A DNA stretch of 64,000 bases, from positions 73,807,353-73,871,352 of the forward strand of contig OX328130.1 of the NCBI GenBank assembly GCA_946811695.1. The letters are read 5' to 3'. Positions 1-10,304 of this stretch are shown in pieces (the first letter of the stretch is position 1; each line of letters opens with the position of its first letter). The position numbers and the translations under genes were made by a program. The notes under the pieces were generated by a model. It had not been told where the DNA came from and made no database searches. It was given only the letters and a program-made list of their open reading frames with translations. Source of the DNA: Gonocerus acuteangulatus. Its lineage: Eukaryota; Arthropoda; Insecta; Hemiptera; Coreidae.

Positions 1-778
1 GAGTGAAATGTGGATCTGTGAAAAGTTTCCGAATATCTGGGCCTACAAAGATCCCCTCTTTTAGCTTTGCATCACATAATCGTGGGAACTTGGAGCATAA
101 GTACTTAAAACATTCACCTTCTTTATTGAGAGACTTTACGAATTGTTTTATCAGCCCTAGCTTTATGTGTAGAGGAGGTAGCAGGATTTTGTCAGAAGGA
201 ACCAAACTTCTCCTAATTACATTTTTTTGGCCTGGCGACAGAGCTCCTCGTGATGGCCAGTCTTTGTTGTTCCAATGGGAATTTCTGTCTCGGCTATCCC
301 ATAAACATAAAAAACAAGGGAACTTGGCGTACCCTGATTGCTGACCTAAGAGCATAGTAAGTACTTTCAAGTCTCCACATATCAACCAGTTATGCTCATT
401 ATAATGAATTCGTTCGAGAACTAATGACAAATTTTCGTATGTTTCTTTTAAATGTACCGAATGGCCAACTGGAACTGAAGCATAAGTATTGCCATTGTGC
501 AACAAAACAGCCTTTAGACTTCGCTTTGATGAGTCTATGAATAGACGCCAATGAATCGGGTCATATTGTATACCAAATTGACCCATCAGACCAAGAATGT
601 CTTTGCAATAAATAAGATTCTCATCCAGAGCAAAGTAAGGAACAAAAACTGCTTCACGGTGTCGATACCATGAAAATGAAGTGCCTGGCTGTAATAAATT
701 TTTGTTTTTAAGACGGGAGCCAAGTAACTGAGCTGCATCTTATGGAAGTCCAAGATCTCTCACTAAGTCGTTCAACAC
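1..778 (-). pseudogene. Minus-strand conserved-looking coding remnant, function unknown
   Basis: Read on the minus strand, one frame stays open from about 778 to the window edge except for one TAA at 740-742. It contains protein-like stretches such as WLICGDLKVLTMLLGQQ, CFLCLWDSRDRNSHW, KILLPPLHIKLGLIKQF and GIFVGPDIRKLF. The 5' end is preceded by ATTTCTCAACAG, which resembles a splice acceptor, so this could be the 5' edge of an exon whose remainder lies beyond base 1. I do not recognise a named family; the style is that of multi-copy, transposon-associated proteins of invertebrate genomes. The stop makes an intact product unlikely. The plus-strand ORF at 3-344 is a shadow of this frame. Confidence 0.55.
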
Positions 779-1571
779 CTGTTGAGAAATAAGCTGATAA
801 TAATTATAATTATTAATTATGGAAATTCAAATCAAAATTTATACAATTTTATTAATAAAACATTCGTAAATACCATTCTAGAATTAATGGACAATTATTT
901 TGAATAAAATGGTGTATTATTCTTGGAATTTTGTATAATTTTGTTGTATTAAATTGGGAGAACTGTCGGTTATGAAGTGCGGGAATTAGCATCCGTTGGA
1001 AAACAAGGTTGTTAGATATAATTCATTTACATCTCATTAAAACTTAACCAATATGCATATTTAAGTTCAAGTTATAAAATTATGCCTATTTGCTTTTCGG
1101 GGTTTATCCGTGCATTAATAATAATTTGTTTCGGTTATTTATGTTTTTACATATATCGTCATTTTATCGTTCAGGAATTTCATCGCTTAACTTATAACAA
1201 TTTAAATATTTTTTCGAAATTTGTTTATGAAAACATTAATATTTAATAATAAGGGGCATGTGATCACGTTAATTTTGATTAAAGGCAACGATAGTTAATA
1301 AAGAAGAGTAATATAACAATAATAATAATAATAATTAAAGCAGAGAGCAATTAATGTGCGGAGTTGCGGTGGTTTGCGACCTTCCACACTCTGAATAAAA
1401 GAAGCCACACACCAAAATCACATTCCATGAAAGACACACCTGGCAGATGTTTTGAAATGCACCCACTCATTCTCGTGAGATGAAAACACTTGAAAATGAC
1501 CCAATGCTGTCTTGAAAATGGCGTTTCCTTGCCCCCGACGAGGACCACGCGGCGGATCAGAACTAAAGTTT

Positions 1572-1573
<2 letters not shown>
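779..1573. other. AT-rich DNA without recognised features
   Basis: No open frame of note. A short ATA-type run lies near 1316-1335. If the acceptor at 779 is real, the first part would be intron. Confidence 0.5.

Positions 1574-1629
<56 letters not shown>
1574..1629. repeat. (TA)n microsatellite
   Basis: About 56 bp of nearly uninterrupted TA dinucleotides. Open frames across it on both strands encode only Tyr-Ile repeats and are not genes. Confidence 0.95.
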
Positions 1630-1631
<2 letters not shown>

Positions 1632-1984
1632 TGAAATTGATTTGCCTGTGTGGTGGCGGTACTTTGTCCAATAGGAAAACCAAAACCCCAGGTATCCACC
1701 ACAATTATTTTTTCATTTTTAAAATAAGCTTTCGGAGTCTACAGCTCCATTTTCAGTGCATCTAGTACTTCACTTTGACATCGTTCGGTGCAACGGAAAT
1801 AGTTGAACATAATGGTTGCAAATGGTCAACAATTTAATCCAACATTCAAAATCAAGGCCAAGTTTATCACAAAGTGTGATGATTGCTGCCAATGTCAAAC
1901 GAACCACATTAATTGTTATAAATCTTAATATGGGTGGTGAAGACTACGAAAACGCACTGGCCAATCGCCGTTGGGGCTACAATA

Positions 1985-2880
1985 ATAGTCCGAGAGCCAG
2001 TAACCGCACGATTCATGAAGTGTTTTATGCACCTTGAAATTTTGCTATAATGTACCTCTTGGGTAGATAAGAAGGTAAATATGTGTTTCCTGGACATACC
2101 TTGGAACACCAGGTACTGCGCATAGGGGAAAGGTGCAAAAAAATATTTCCGGAAAATAGAGTTTTATTCAGAAGCCTACTTATGTAAAATTAAGACAATT
2201 TTACTATGAATAATAAATATGGCAGACACTTTTAAGGGCTATAACACGTAAAAAAAAAAATAATTGTTTTTATTCTAATATTAAATGAGAGTTGCGCTGC
2301 CATTAAAACCGGAACAGCTGTAGAAGATCAAGTGAGCAAGAACCAATGAGAGCGCAGAGAACAACCACAACTGCGCCGTCGCCTCATGCACTCTTACGGC
2401 TACGCGCAGTGTATTGCAGTCTATCATATTCAACAGTTATTTTTATGTTTCCTGATAATTAAACCACACAAAAGTGTCTGCCCTTTCGTAATTATTTTCA
2501 AATATGTTTACTGAAGACGCTGTTTAAATCGCAGCGTGAATAAAGCACTTCATTTAATATTAAAAATAAAAACTAGGTACTTATTTTTTTTTTTATTATT
2601 ATCATTTTAACCCCCTTAAAAGTGCCTGCCTTATTTATTATTAATTTGAAAATTGCCTTAATTTGCCATTTTTTTCATTAATAATAGTTGGCTTCTGAAT
2701 AAAACTCTACTTTTGGGCAATATTGTTTTGCACCTTTCCCCTATGCGCAGTACCTGGTGTTCCAAGGTATGTCCAGAAAACACATATTTACCTTCTTATC
2801 TACCTAAGATGTACATTATAGCAAAATTTCAGGATGCATAAAACACTTCATGAAAAGTGCGTTGCTGGCTCTCGGACTAT
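1985..2880. repeat. Large fold-back (inverted repeat) with about 300-bp arms
   Basis: The left arm, about 1985-2290, and right arm, about 2551-2880, are imperfect reverse complements. They share ATAGTCCGAGAGCCAG, GAAATTTTGCTATAATGTAC, CCTTGGAACACCAGGTACTG and TAGAGTTTTATTCAGAAGCC. The spacer of about 260 bp is different sequence. The arms have diverged, so the repeat is old. A Helitron protein remnant follows directly, but no Helitron termini were found around the pair. Confidence 0.85.
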
Positions 2881-2982
2881 AACCCTATAACCTAAATTCA
2901 CGGTTTGCAAGGCGCATTGCCAGTGAGCAAAACGATCTATTGACTGAGCAAAATTAATTGTTGAAATTATTTAAATCACACA

Positions 2983-3297
2983 TGTACAATTTACGAAGTG
3001 ATAATCACGCTATTGTCATCAATCCTGATAAAGAACCATCCGGAGAGTACATTGAATGCACCTGTTGCTGATGACCTTGCTGGAATCGTGGTCGGCGACC
3101 GTACAGCTACGCGAGAAATCCTGATTCGAAGAAGAAATAATAATCTTGAGTCCATTGCTGATACACACCATTCATACGACCCTATCCAATATCCGCTAAT
3201 GTTCTGGAAGAGACAAGACGGATATTGCTTAAATATTAAACAACGAGATCCCGCAACAGGGACGGGATTATTATTTTTCTACCAAAATATTCACTAG
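2983..3297 (+). pseudogene. Helitron Rep/helicase N-terminal (Helitron-like N domain) fragment
   Basis: One frame gives NLRSDNHAIVINPDKEPSGE; after a frameshift near 3050 the next gives LNAPVADDLAGIVVGD, TREILIRRRNN and YDPIQYPLMFWKRQDGY. The arrangement NAPV-x-D-x-A-GI-VG, then RDI/REI-IRRR, then YD-x-QYPL-FW-x-x-QDGY is the pattern of the N-terminal domain of eukaryotic Helitron replicases. In autonomous elements that domain precedes the HUH Rep nuclease and the Pif1-type helicase. Neither is present here. The copy is frameshifted, lacks catalytic regions and is certainly inactive. It shows that autonomous Helitrons once existed in this genome. Confidence 0.75.
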
Positions 3298-3337
3298 AAA
3301 CAATTTATGTGGCAAAAAAAAACGTTTAATTAATTAA

Positions 3338-3370
3338 TGAGGGTTTACATTAGTTTAATGTAAACCCTCA
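3338..3370. repeat. Perfect short hairpin
   Basis: Arms TGAGGGTTTACAT and ATGTAAACCCTCA (13 bp) enclose a 7-nt loop. A G-rich stretch follows directly. No poly-T tract or other functional sign is attached. Confidence 0.6.
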
Positions 3371-4627
3371 TTGAGTGGGGGGCCCGCGATATCGGTGGGC
3401 GTGCCCTTGCCTGGACGGGTCCTGTCGGTGGTGGTGGCGCTATCTATCACCCTAATCAAGGCATAAATCGCCCGTGTGGCTGACAGAGAGAAAAAACTTT
3501 ATTTAACAAAATAAAAACAAAGTTTAGTTGCCCAACTATATTGGGTTGCTCAGTACACAACTTACTAATCAACAAACTGCAATAATTATAAAAATATCTC
3601 ATTCTTAAAACAAGAAGAAGAAAAAAAAAAAAAAAACGTTTGCCGGATCGGCTAGTATATAGTATAGTATAGTTTATATATATTATCTTAGTATGGAACA
3701 TGTTTTAGCCAAATATAATTACCATAAAATTCTTAGTGACTGTTTATGATATCTTCTGTTGAGAATCATTGTGGTGGAACTGCAAAAAATGTATTTTCCA
3801 GAAAATAAGGCCGCATTTAAATTATTCTCTCCCCTCTGTGAATTTTAAAAGGTAACTCCATTTCAAATTGAATAGTCCTATGTAGAACATTATATTTACT
3901 AATAATTTATTCATTAAATTTATATACTTTCCCTTCTTGGATATGAATTTAACCAGTTCGTCATTCGATCCGTGGGCGTAACGTGAATAGGCGCTAAAAT
4001 ATAGTGTTTCCTAATGATACCATTATCAAAATATCGGATAACAGTTGTTCCTGCTAATAGAAACCGAGCCGAGAGTCATTTGCACAACTTAAGTGATATC
4101 TTGATCCCATTTCCACTAAAGCCGCTAAGTAGGGAACCCAGTTAGGTCCATTATGACGGAGAGATGGGTTGACCGAAAAGAGTCAAGACCTTGTAGAAAA
4201 TTGACCTCATAGAGTCCATAATTCATAAAGGCCTTCTGGTCAATCAAATATTCAATAGAGGAGAGTGCTTCTAATTGAGGACTTGCTAAGTCCAGGACTA
4301 GAAGTGTCCATAGTTTGCAGGATAAGTACTGGGAGAAAATCGAAACTCTAAGTACTCAAGTTGCTTACTAAAGCTCTCTACGGAGTAATATCTTATTTTA
4401 AGAATAGGACATTAGATGCTGACGATACACATTGACCTTATATCAGAAATGACAATATACAATAATACCAACCAAGGTGAGGAATAACCCTTCAAAGCTC
4501 CAAAACTTACTTTTATTTTACAATCACAACGTTTCGGTCTATTCGTCCATATTCAGGAGATCATGTCCTGTCAATAATTAAAGTTACATTTAAAACGTCA
4601 TAAAATCAAAAAAAATGATTCCTAAAA
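3371..4627. other. Unassigned AT-rich DNA
   Basis: No coding region is recognised. A segment near 3490-3530 (AACAAAGTTTAGTTGCCCAA) recurs at 48605-48635, so part of this is interspersed repeat. A TAGTATAG run lies near 3650-3672. Around 4530-4570 the minus strand has a degenerate GACCGAAACGTTG motif related to the hammerhead-like tails described elsewhere in the window. Confidence 0.4.
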
Positions 4628-4629
4628 GG

Positions 4630-4963
4630 AAGACAAGGTATGGTTGGGATTCGGCTTGGAGAAAAAACGTCAGATCTTCAGGAAGAACTCTGTATTGGAC
4701 GTTTCGGCTGCACTTTGGCAGCCTTCTTCAGCACTAGAGAATGCCTAGGGGGGGAGGGAGGAAGACCAAGAAGACATTAAGGTAACCTTTATACATTCAA
4801 CCATGGTTACCTAAGTGTCTTCTTGGTCTTCCTCCCTCCCCCCTAGGCATTCTCTAGTGCTGAAGAAGGCTGCCAAAGTGCAGCCGAAACGTCCAATACA
4901 GATTTCTTCCTGAAGGTCTGACGTCTTTTCTCCTAGCCGAATCCCAACCATACCTTGTCTTCG
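4630..4963. repeat. Fold-back element, about 160-bp arms, short loop
   Basis: From AGACAAGGTATGGTTGGGAT the left arm runs to GGTAACC near 4785. The right arm from TGGTTACC at 4803 returns to AACCATACCTTGTCTTC. The arms are near perfect, with one or two small differences and a loop of about 16 nt. Each arm carries CTGAAGA-GGCTGC...GCAGCC-GAAACGTC. Half of a related unit (GGTTGGGATTCGGCT) recurs at about 47000. Confidence 0.92.
4854..4896 (+). ncRNA. Hammerhead-ribozyme-like core in fold-back
   Basis: CTGAAGA at 4860-4866 is followed by a 6-bp stem II (GGCTGC/GCAGCC) and GAAAC-GTC at 4886-4893. This satisfies the hammerhead core CUGANGA...GAAA...NUH, where position 7 is free. Helix I is weak here, about 2 bp, and helix III is only the self-complementary ACGT. 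The same motif lies on the minus strand in the left arm. Activity is unproven. Confidence 0.4.
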
Positions 4964-5330
4964 TATCCATAATATGGTAATGAGGTCATCACCATTCTGC
5001 AGACGGTGTAGGGACAAGGATCAGATACCCAATCATGTTACATTTGAATGTGTAGGACTGGAAAAAAATACGTTTTCTACATTTCGTTAGCCATAATGAA
5101 GATGAAATGCAGTAGTAAACTGAATTCAGACAGTAGCTGAAGTTCATCAGAAGTTTAAGGAAAAGTTACAAAAGGTACCCCGTACCGCGTAGGGTATGAG
5201 TCAAATCTGATCTAAAAAAAATTGATCTTCTTGGAAATCACAATACACAACTATTACTTTGATCTTGTCTCTTTGAAATATTACTTAATAATAGAATGGA
5301 TTCCGGTTGTAAACAAAAATTTAAACCTAG

Positions 5331-5410
5331 CCACGTGGAATGTACCGATTCCCGTAGATCACCGAAGTTAAGCAACGTCGGGCGTGGTCAGTACCCGAAT
5401 GGGTGACCGT
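5331..5410 (+). pseudogene. Partial 5S rRNA-derived sequence
   Basis: The stretch from CCACGTGGAATGTACCGATT through GATCACCGAAGTTAAGCAAC, GTCGGGCGTGGTCAGTACC and GATGGG-like GAATGGGTGACCG follows the internal part of metazoan 5S rRNA, including the box A/box C control region. The first dozen and last 30 or so bases are not matched and no terminal poly-T is seen. It is therefore a 5S pseudogene or a 5S-derived SINE head. Shorter relatives occur at 28601-28660 and 60857-60900. Confidence 0.75.
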
Positions 5411-5436
5411 ACAAAAGTCGGCCCAAGGGTGACTAT

Positions 5437-6131
5437 TAGAGCCCGGAAGTTAGGCAAAATGCCTTTTTTGGAAGTGTAGAGACAATTTTTATTTTGCCTT
5501 TTTTGACCGTTATGCAATTTTTTTCTGCGATTTTAAAATGCACATAATGAATTTCCGTTCATCGAAGACAAAAAAGGTTGCACAAATTAAATTACATATT
5601 GCCGACAGAAATATCAATTCGAAAGCTTATTTTCCCAAGCCATGGAATTAACCACTGTTAATAACAGAACCTTCCTTGGTAGAAGGAATGCACAGGCTTA
5701 ATGAATAGGAGGAAAGAGAGAGGATGAGAGAAGTACGTCTCCTTCCTCACAACCCTTTTGCTGTGACAATAGCGTAGTTACCTGGTATTCCGGATTTAGA
5801 AATGATAAGATAATGCAGAGGAAGTTTTTCCATCATGGAAAACATTTTTTCTGAGAAGGTCTATGAGAGTTGATACTTTGAAAAAGCATCTTGTTGTTGC
5901 TTGTAAGAAGGGAAAGTAAGAGTAAGTACACTAATTCTATGATAAATTGATAATAAAGAAATTAATGAGTATTTAAAATACATATTTTCATTAATAATGA
6001 GTGAGATTCCTCTTTGCCTTCACTCCTAATAAATGCCAATTTTAATTACAGTACTGCCTATTTTCAGTATTTCAAGTGCCCTTTTGCCTGCCTATTTTGA
6101 CCAAAAATAAATGCCTAACTTCCGGGCTCTA
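5437..6131. mobile_element. Non-autonomous DNA transposon with about 18-bp TIRs, family unassigned
   Basis: The left end TAGAGCCCGGAAGTTAGGCA is matched inversely by the right end TGCCTAACTTCCGGGCTCTA, about 695 bp apart. The interior has no transposase and is AT-rich with repeated TGCCTTTTTTG-type pieces. Flanks GTGACTAT and GTGGTTGA match at only 5 of 8 positions, so no target duplication can be claimed. It lies directly after the 5S-derived fragment. Confidence 0.7.
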
Positions 6132-6432
6132 GTGGTTGATTGTTGAAATAGCTTCGTCTGATAAAATAAAAATGGCTAAGAACGAAACAAATCCTGTGAA
6201 CAACAAAAATCAAACTTTTCAAGACTGTGTTAATTGTATTTGCCTTGGCCCCAAATGGTTTCAGCAGTAATAATATATTTGATTATTTTTCACGAACTAC
6301 ATTATTTCATTGGTTGCATATAATTTCAATAAAATAAATAAAATCGTCCTGCCCTAACTAATAAATGCAAATTTAGGCGAATATATTACCAACAATAGTT
6401 AGAGGGACATAACAGCTTGATCCTGTTGGTGA

Positions 6433-6744
6433 GTGAGTGACCTGGAGATGACAACTCCTCGTGTCGGAATGTCATCAAACGACCATTCAGAGCCCGAAAT
6501 GCATTCGGCCTCAAGTGCCGAGGATGTCTGCCTGCGGATGAGGGGCATACAGCCCGCACGTAGAATACCCAAAATAGATATCGAAAAGCCGAAATTTGGT
6601 AGAACAGCCGTGATGGTTCTGGGAGATTATTCAAACGAGGGACCGAAAAGAAAATTCAGAATTGTGTCTTTATTAAAAAAAGTAATGAAAAAAAGGCCGT
6701 TCCTTAGCTTTTTGGATTTAAATTGTTTAAATTATGTAACATAA
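6433..6744 (+). CDS. Unrecognised 103-aa ORF, possibly a decayed TE fragment
   Basis: The ORF opens with MSDLEMTTPRVGMSSNDHSE and contains a basic stretch RRIPKIDIEKPKFGRTAVMV. Base composition of the first 200 bp is less AT-rich than the surroundings, which hints at former coding sequence. The last third, rich in Lys and Phe, looks like random AT-rich read-through. No domain is recognised, and no splice sites or partner exons can be defended. It lies about 100 bp upstream of the poly-T of an antisense LINE. Confidence 0.25.
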   Translation: MSDLEMTTPRVGMSSNDHSEPEMHSASSAEDVCLRMRGIQPARRIPKIDIEKPKFGRTAVMVLGDYSNEGPKRKFRIVSLLKKVMKKRPFLSFLDLNCLNYVT

Positions 6745-6858
6745 AATAAATAATAAATAGTCTTTTAAATTCAATTTAATTATTAAATAAAAATAGAAGA
6801 TTATAAAACAAACTACTAAATATAAAAAGTTTGTAACGGTTACATAGGGTCAACTAAA

Positions 6859-7620
6859 ATTTTTTTTTTTTTTTTTTTTTTTATTTATTTGTTTATTTGA
6901 AATCTGTACAAATTATAAACAGTACAATAATCAAGTTTGATGATGCAGATATTATGAACAAGTTGAAAAAAATGGAAAAAGTAAAATAAAATAAAAACAA
7001 TACAAAATGTGAAAGAAGCCAGCCATTGTTGGCACTTTCAAAGCTGTCCAAATAAATATTTTAATGATCCCTATATGATCAGAAGAGTAAATTGTCTCGG
7101 GGCCACTGTCTCTTGAGCCGCCTGGGAGGATTGTCTGGATGGGATTGGGACGATAAGGATAGACCTTCCGGGTTAGGATGGTAGGACAATTTGGAGTGGA
7201 ACATTTGGAAACGGGTTTTAGCAAGGTCAAGGACAAATGGAATGTTAAGGTCATTGTGAAGGGTTTTGTTTGAGACGTAGAAAGGGGCATTTACAATTTT
7301 ACGGAGCACTTTTGACTGGAATGCCTGTATTCTGTTGATGTTGGATGGTTTTGCAGACCCCCAGAGTTCAAGTCCGTATGTCCATATTGGTCGAATGATT
7401 GTTTTGTATATCGTTAGTTTGTTCTGTATTGATAATTTAGATGAGGGTCCAAGGAGTCGTCTAAGTAGTCCGTATCTTTTGTTCAGTTCTTGTCTTTTCA
7501 GTCTCGTGTGAGGGTTCCATGTCAGTCGGCTGTCAAGGTATAATCCTAGATATCGAACCTCGCTGGATACTGGTAGTGGAGTGTTATTGAGATGTACAGA
7601 AGGGCATGATCTCCGGTTGT
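6859..7620 (-). mobile_element. Jockey-like LINE, 3' fragment (LINE E)
   Basis: On the minus strand the fragment runs from the distal reverse-transcriptase region to a poly(A) tail, seen as a T-tract at about 6860-6882. The frame contains YLGLYLDSRLTWNPH, RPIWTYGLELWGSAK, VLRKIVNAPFYVSNKTLHND and ends FHSKLSYHPNP...RRLKRQWPRDNLLF. The NPPRRLKR C-terminus is typical of Jockey-clade RTs without RNase H. It is 5'-truncated at about 7620. A relative of its 3' UTR is at 51240-51500. Confidence 0.8.
7079..7620 (-). pseudogene. Reverse transcriptase C-terminal remnant (Jockey-like)
   Basis: This is the coding part of LINE E: the YLG-x-x-LD block, the TYG-x-E-LWG thumb region, and the Jockey-type tail ending at a stop near 7081. 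The palm with YADD is missing because of 5' truncation, so no activity is possible. Reading frames remain largely open, suggesting a moderately recent insertion. Confidence 0.75.
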
Positions 7621-7666
7621 ACTAAAAATAGACCCTATCTGTTAGAAAATGAAAATAATAAAGTGA

Positions 7667-7716
7667 CACGGCGCTAATGGCCTAGACGTCGAAGCGCCGT
7701 AAAAAGAAAAAAAAAA
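7667..7716 (+). repeat. SINE family A 3' tail (solo)
   Basis: ACGGCGCTAATGGCCTAGAC, then GTCGAAGCGCCGTAAAAAG: a GCGC...GCGC stem-loop followed by an A-rich tail. The same tail ends the SINEs at 17677, 41366, 43086, 59733 (antisense) and 60944. No tRNA-like head is seen upstream. Confidence 0.7.
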
Positions 7717-8596
7717 TAATAATAAAAAATAAAGTGAAGAAATAAGTAAAATATGAAAACAATAAAGACATCGCAAGAATAACAGATCTATCATAAAGTA
7801 ATAATATTAGCTCTTCAAAAGAATGACAAAGTATCTAAAAATAGGAACAACATTGTTCGAGGAAGCACACAAAAATTATCTATACTTTTATATTTTTTGG
7901 CCAACAATGGATGTATTATTGTATGACATTGTTGAAATATTGTTGATCTAACAAATAGAACTTAATTGGCATATAAATTATTTGATTATTTGAGCTACAA
8001 CTAAAAACTGAGTTTTCAGGGACAATAAAAAAAAACCAGCTAGGCGCACTCTATCCTATCTTAGCGGATTTCGCTGAGATATTGAACCTTTGTATCTACT
8101 GGATACCGCGCTTTGTCAAGGGTTAAATAACGTATTTTTAATATAGGTAATAAATATTATTAAAAATTAAATCACCAACTTATTTAAACAGCCGGTATAA
8201 ACAAAATATCTGAGCAGGGAAAATTTTTTTATTCCTTTTGGTTATCGAATACTTTTTTCATTCAAATTATAAAGATATTACAAATATTTTCATAATTTAA
8301 TCAGTCAGTATAATTCCAGTAATACTTCCTGAGTAGAAAGTTTGATTAGTATACTCCAATTAAATCCAGCTTCCGTAATGATTGTTTATTGAAGGTTTGA
8401 GTAAACAGATTTCAATCAATATGACATAAATCGACAACTTATTAAAGTAAACCATGGACAACTGCTGGGGGAAGGAATACCTTAATTTGCAAAGTTTCAG
8501 AAGTTCCAAGCAAACTTTGCCTTCAGGTAATAAATATCTTTAACTTCAATTTCAAGATCTGTTAGCGATAATATAAGAAATATATATATATATGGA
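7717..8596. other. AT-rich DNA, possible 5' flank of LINE A
   Basis: No gene is recognised. A short (TA) run near 8580-8595 precedes the LINE A 5' UTR. The true 5' end of LINE A is not defined because no target duplication is recognisable. Confidence 0.4.
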
Positions 8597-8819
8597 ATGA
8601 ACACATGATCAATTGAAGAAAATTTTGCTAAAAATTTAACTTCCGCCTAAAATCGTTTTCTTTGGAATCGAGAGGCCTTTCCAAGCTAAAACCTTTGCAG
8701 AAAGTCTTACTTTTGTCACTTCATTGCCTAGGAAGAGTGGCGAAAGTGCAGAAAGTCCATTATTGGAAAGGAACCTTTGAAGATTTAAAAGTAATCATTC
8801 AAATTACCTTTCTTATATA

Positions 8820-10121
8820 ATGAAGACAATAAATAGTGAAAATATATCAGGAAGTTCTAGCATTGAACAACCATTAAAAAATTTTAAAGGTAACCTAGAT
8901 GATAACGAAATTAGATTATCGAAAAGTTTCGAGGTTAATAAAAATAATTGTTTACGCTACTTCATAGTTAGAATGCTTGAAGAAGGAAATGATTTTAACA
9001 ATGTAAACCCTTTTAATATATGCAAATGGGTACGTCAGATATCTAAAGATATAAAAGTTAAAATACTAAGAAAAGAAGGAGCTCTTTTATTAGACTGTAA
9101 TGACAAATCCCTCTGGTCAAAATTATTAAAATTAAATACTTTCTTCGATAAGAAGATATCTGTAGAACCTCACAGACATTTAAACAAAACGAAAGGGGTT
9201 TTCTACTGCCGCGAAATAAGCGACGTCACAAATGAAGAAATCTTGGATGAATTGCGAGATCAAAATGTTTCAGAAATAAGAAGAATCATCCCACGAAGAA
9301 ATCCAAGAAATACTTCCTTATTTGTCGCTACATTTGACCAGCCGAACTTGCCCGATCGCATTCACGTAGGATATCTAAGCGTCAGACTTGAAACTTACAT
9401 CCCACAACCTCTTAGGTGCAGGAAATGTCATGGCCTAAAACATGTTGCGGCTACGTGCAAAAAGTCTCCCACATGTGGAAAATGTGCACTTGATGAACAT
9501 GAAGGCCCTTGTACGCAAACTAAATGCTGTCTCTGTGGCTCAGACCATTATTCTTGGGATAAGTCCTGCCCTATTTACGCCAAAGAAGCACAAATCATTA
9601 GAATTATGACACTGAATAGGGTTACTTATCAAGAGGCGAGAAAAGAAGTATTGTCTTCAGCAGCTAAATCTTACGCGAAGAAATCCCAGAGAAGCAATGA
9701 GGACGAAAACACGATTCAATCACTCAAAACTTTAGTACAAGTACTTACTAAGAAATTAGAAGTTTTTGAAAACATTATTTTGAAAATGCCAACGCAAGAT
9801 GGCAATGTTCCTCCATTATGTACTCAAAGTAGAGTCGATTGTAATGGTGTCAACGATTCTCGGCAGAAATCCCGAACGATTCTCCAGGGACAGGCAAACG
9901 AGGCAGCTGAAGATACAGTGCTCAATAGCAACAAAAAAACAAGAAAAAGTGAAAGAAAAACTGTATCCGGACAAATTGACAATGAGATAAGCAACACTCC
10001 AATAGAGAAAAACAAGAATGAAAATGGAAAAACGAATAACTTCACAACAGCAAGGTTGAAAAGCAATGAAGCAAGCGGAAACAATAAGAAAGCCTTTTTA
10101 AAAAATAAATCTAAGGGATAA
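8820..10121 (+). CDS. LINE A ORF1, Gag-like nucleic-acid-binding protein
   Basis: This 433-residue protein starts at ATG 8820. Residues 1-190 hold a region with FIVRMLEEG-like and VEPHRHLNKTKGVFYCREI segments typical of I/Jockey ORF1 proteins. Around residues 198-250 lie three zinc knuckles: CRKCHGLKHVAATC (CX2CX4HX4C), CGKCALDEHEGPC (CX2CX4HX3C) and CCLCGSDHYSWDKSC. The C-terminal 150 residues are Lys/Asn/Glu-rich and low in complexity. In this superfamily ORF1 binds the element RNA into a ribonucleoprotein that supports target-primed reverse transcription. The frame is intact. The Met choice is supported by absence of an upstream in-frame alternative and by distance to the knuckles. Confidence 0.88.
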   Translation: MKTINSENISGSSSIEQPLKNFKGNLDDNEIRLSKSFEVNKNNCLRYFIVRMLEEGNDFNNVNPFNICKWVRQISKDIKVKILRKEGALLLDCNDKSLWSKLLKLNTFFDKKISVEPHRHLNKTKGVFYCREISDVTNEEILDELRDQNVSEIRRIIPRRNPRNTSLFVATFDQPNLPDRIHVGYLSVRLETYIPQPLRCRKCHGLKHVAATCKKSPTCGKCALDEHEGPCTQTKCCLCGSDHYSWDKSCPIYAKEAQIIRIMTLNRVTYQEARKEVLSSAAKSYAKKSQRSNEDENTIQSLKTLVQVLTKKLEVFENIILKMPTQDGNVPPLCTQSRVDCNGVNDSRQKSRTILQGQANEAAEDTVLNSNKKTRKSERKTVSGQIDNEISNTPIEKNKNENGKTNNFTTARLKSNEASGNNKKAFLKNKSKG

Positions 10122-10304
10122 AATGCAGTTAATTATGCTGAACAAATATTTTCAAGCTGAATTTTATTTCATATTTAATAACATAAAGCTTTCATTGTTT
10201 CTGCTTGCAAATTGCGTTTACATTTGCTTTTATATTATCGTTATTCCTCCTAAATTTTCTAATTGTTTTCTTATAATTTCTCTAGATACAATATTCATAT
10301 CAGT

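Noticed and set aside
3641..3656. Possible Helitron 3' end CCGGATCGGCTAGT
   Set aside because: The hairpin is only three base pairs and directly abuts CTAG; no matching 5' end was found. Too weak to call.
4530..4575. Another hammerhead-like motif (minus strand CTGAATA...GAAACGTTG)
   Set aside because: The conserved G8 of CUGANGA is lost and stem II pairs poorly; kept only as a decayed relative.
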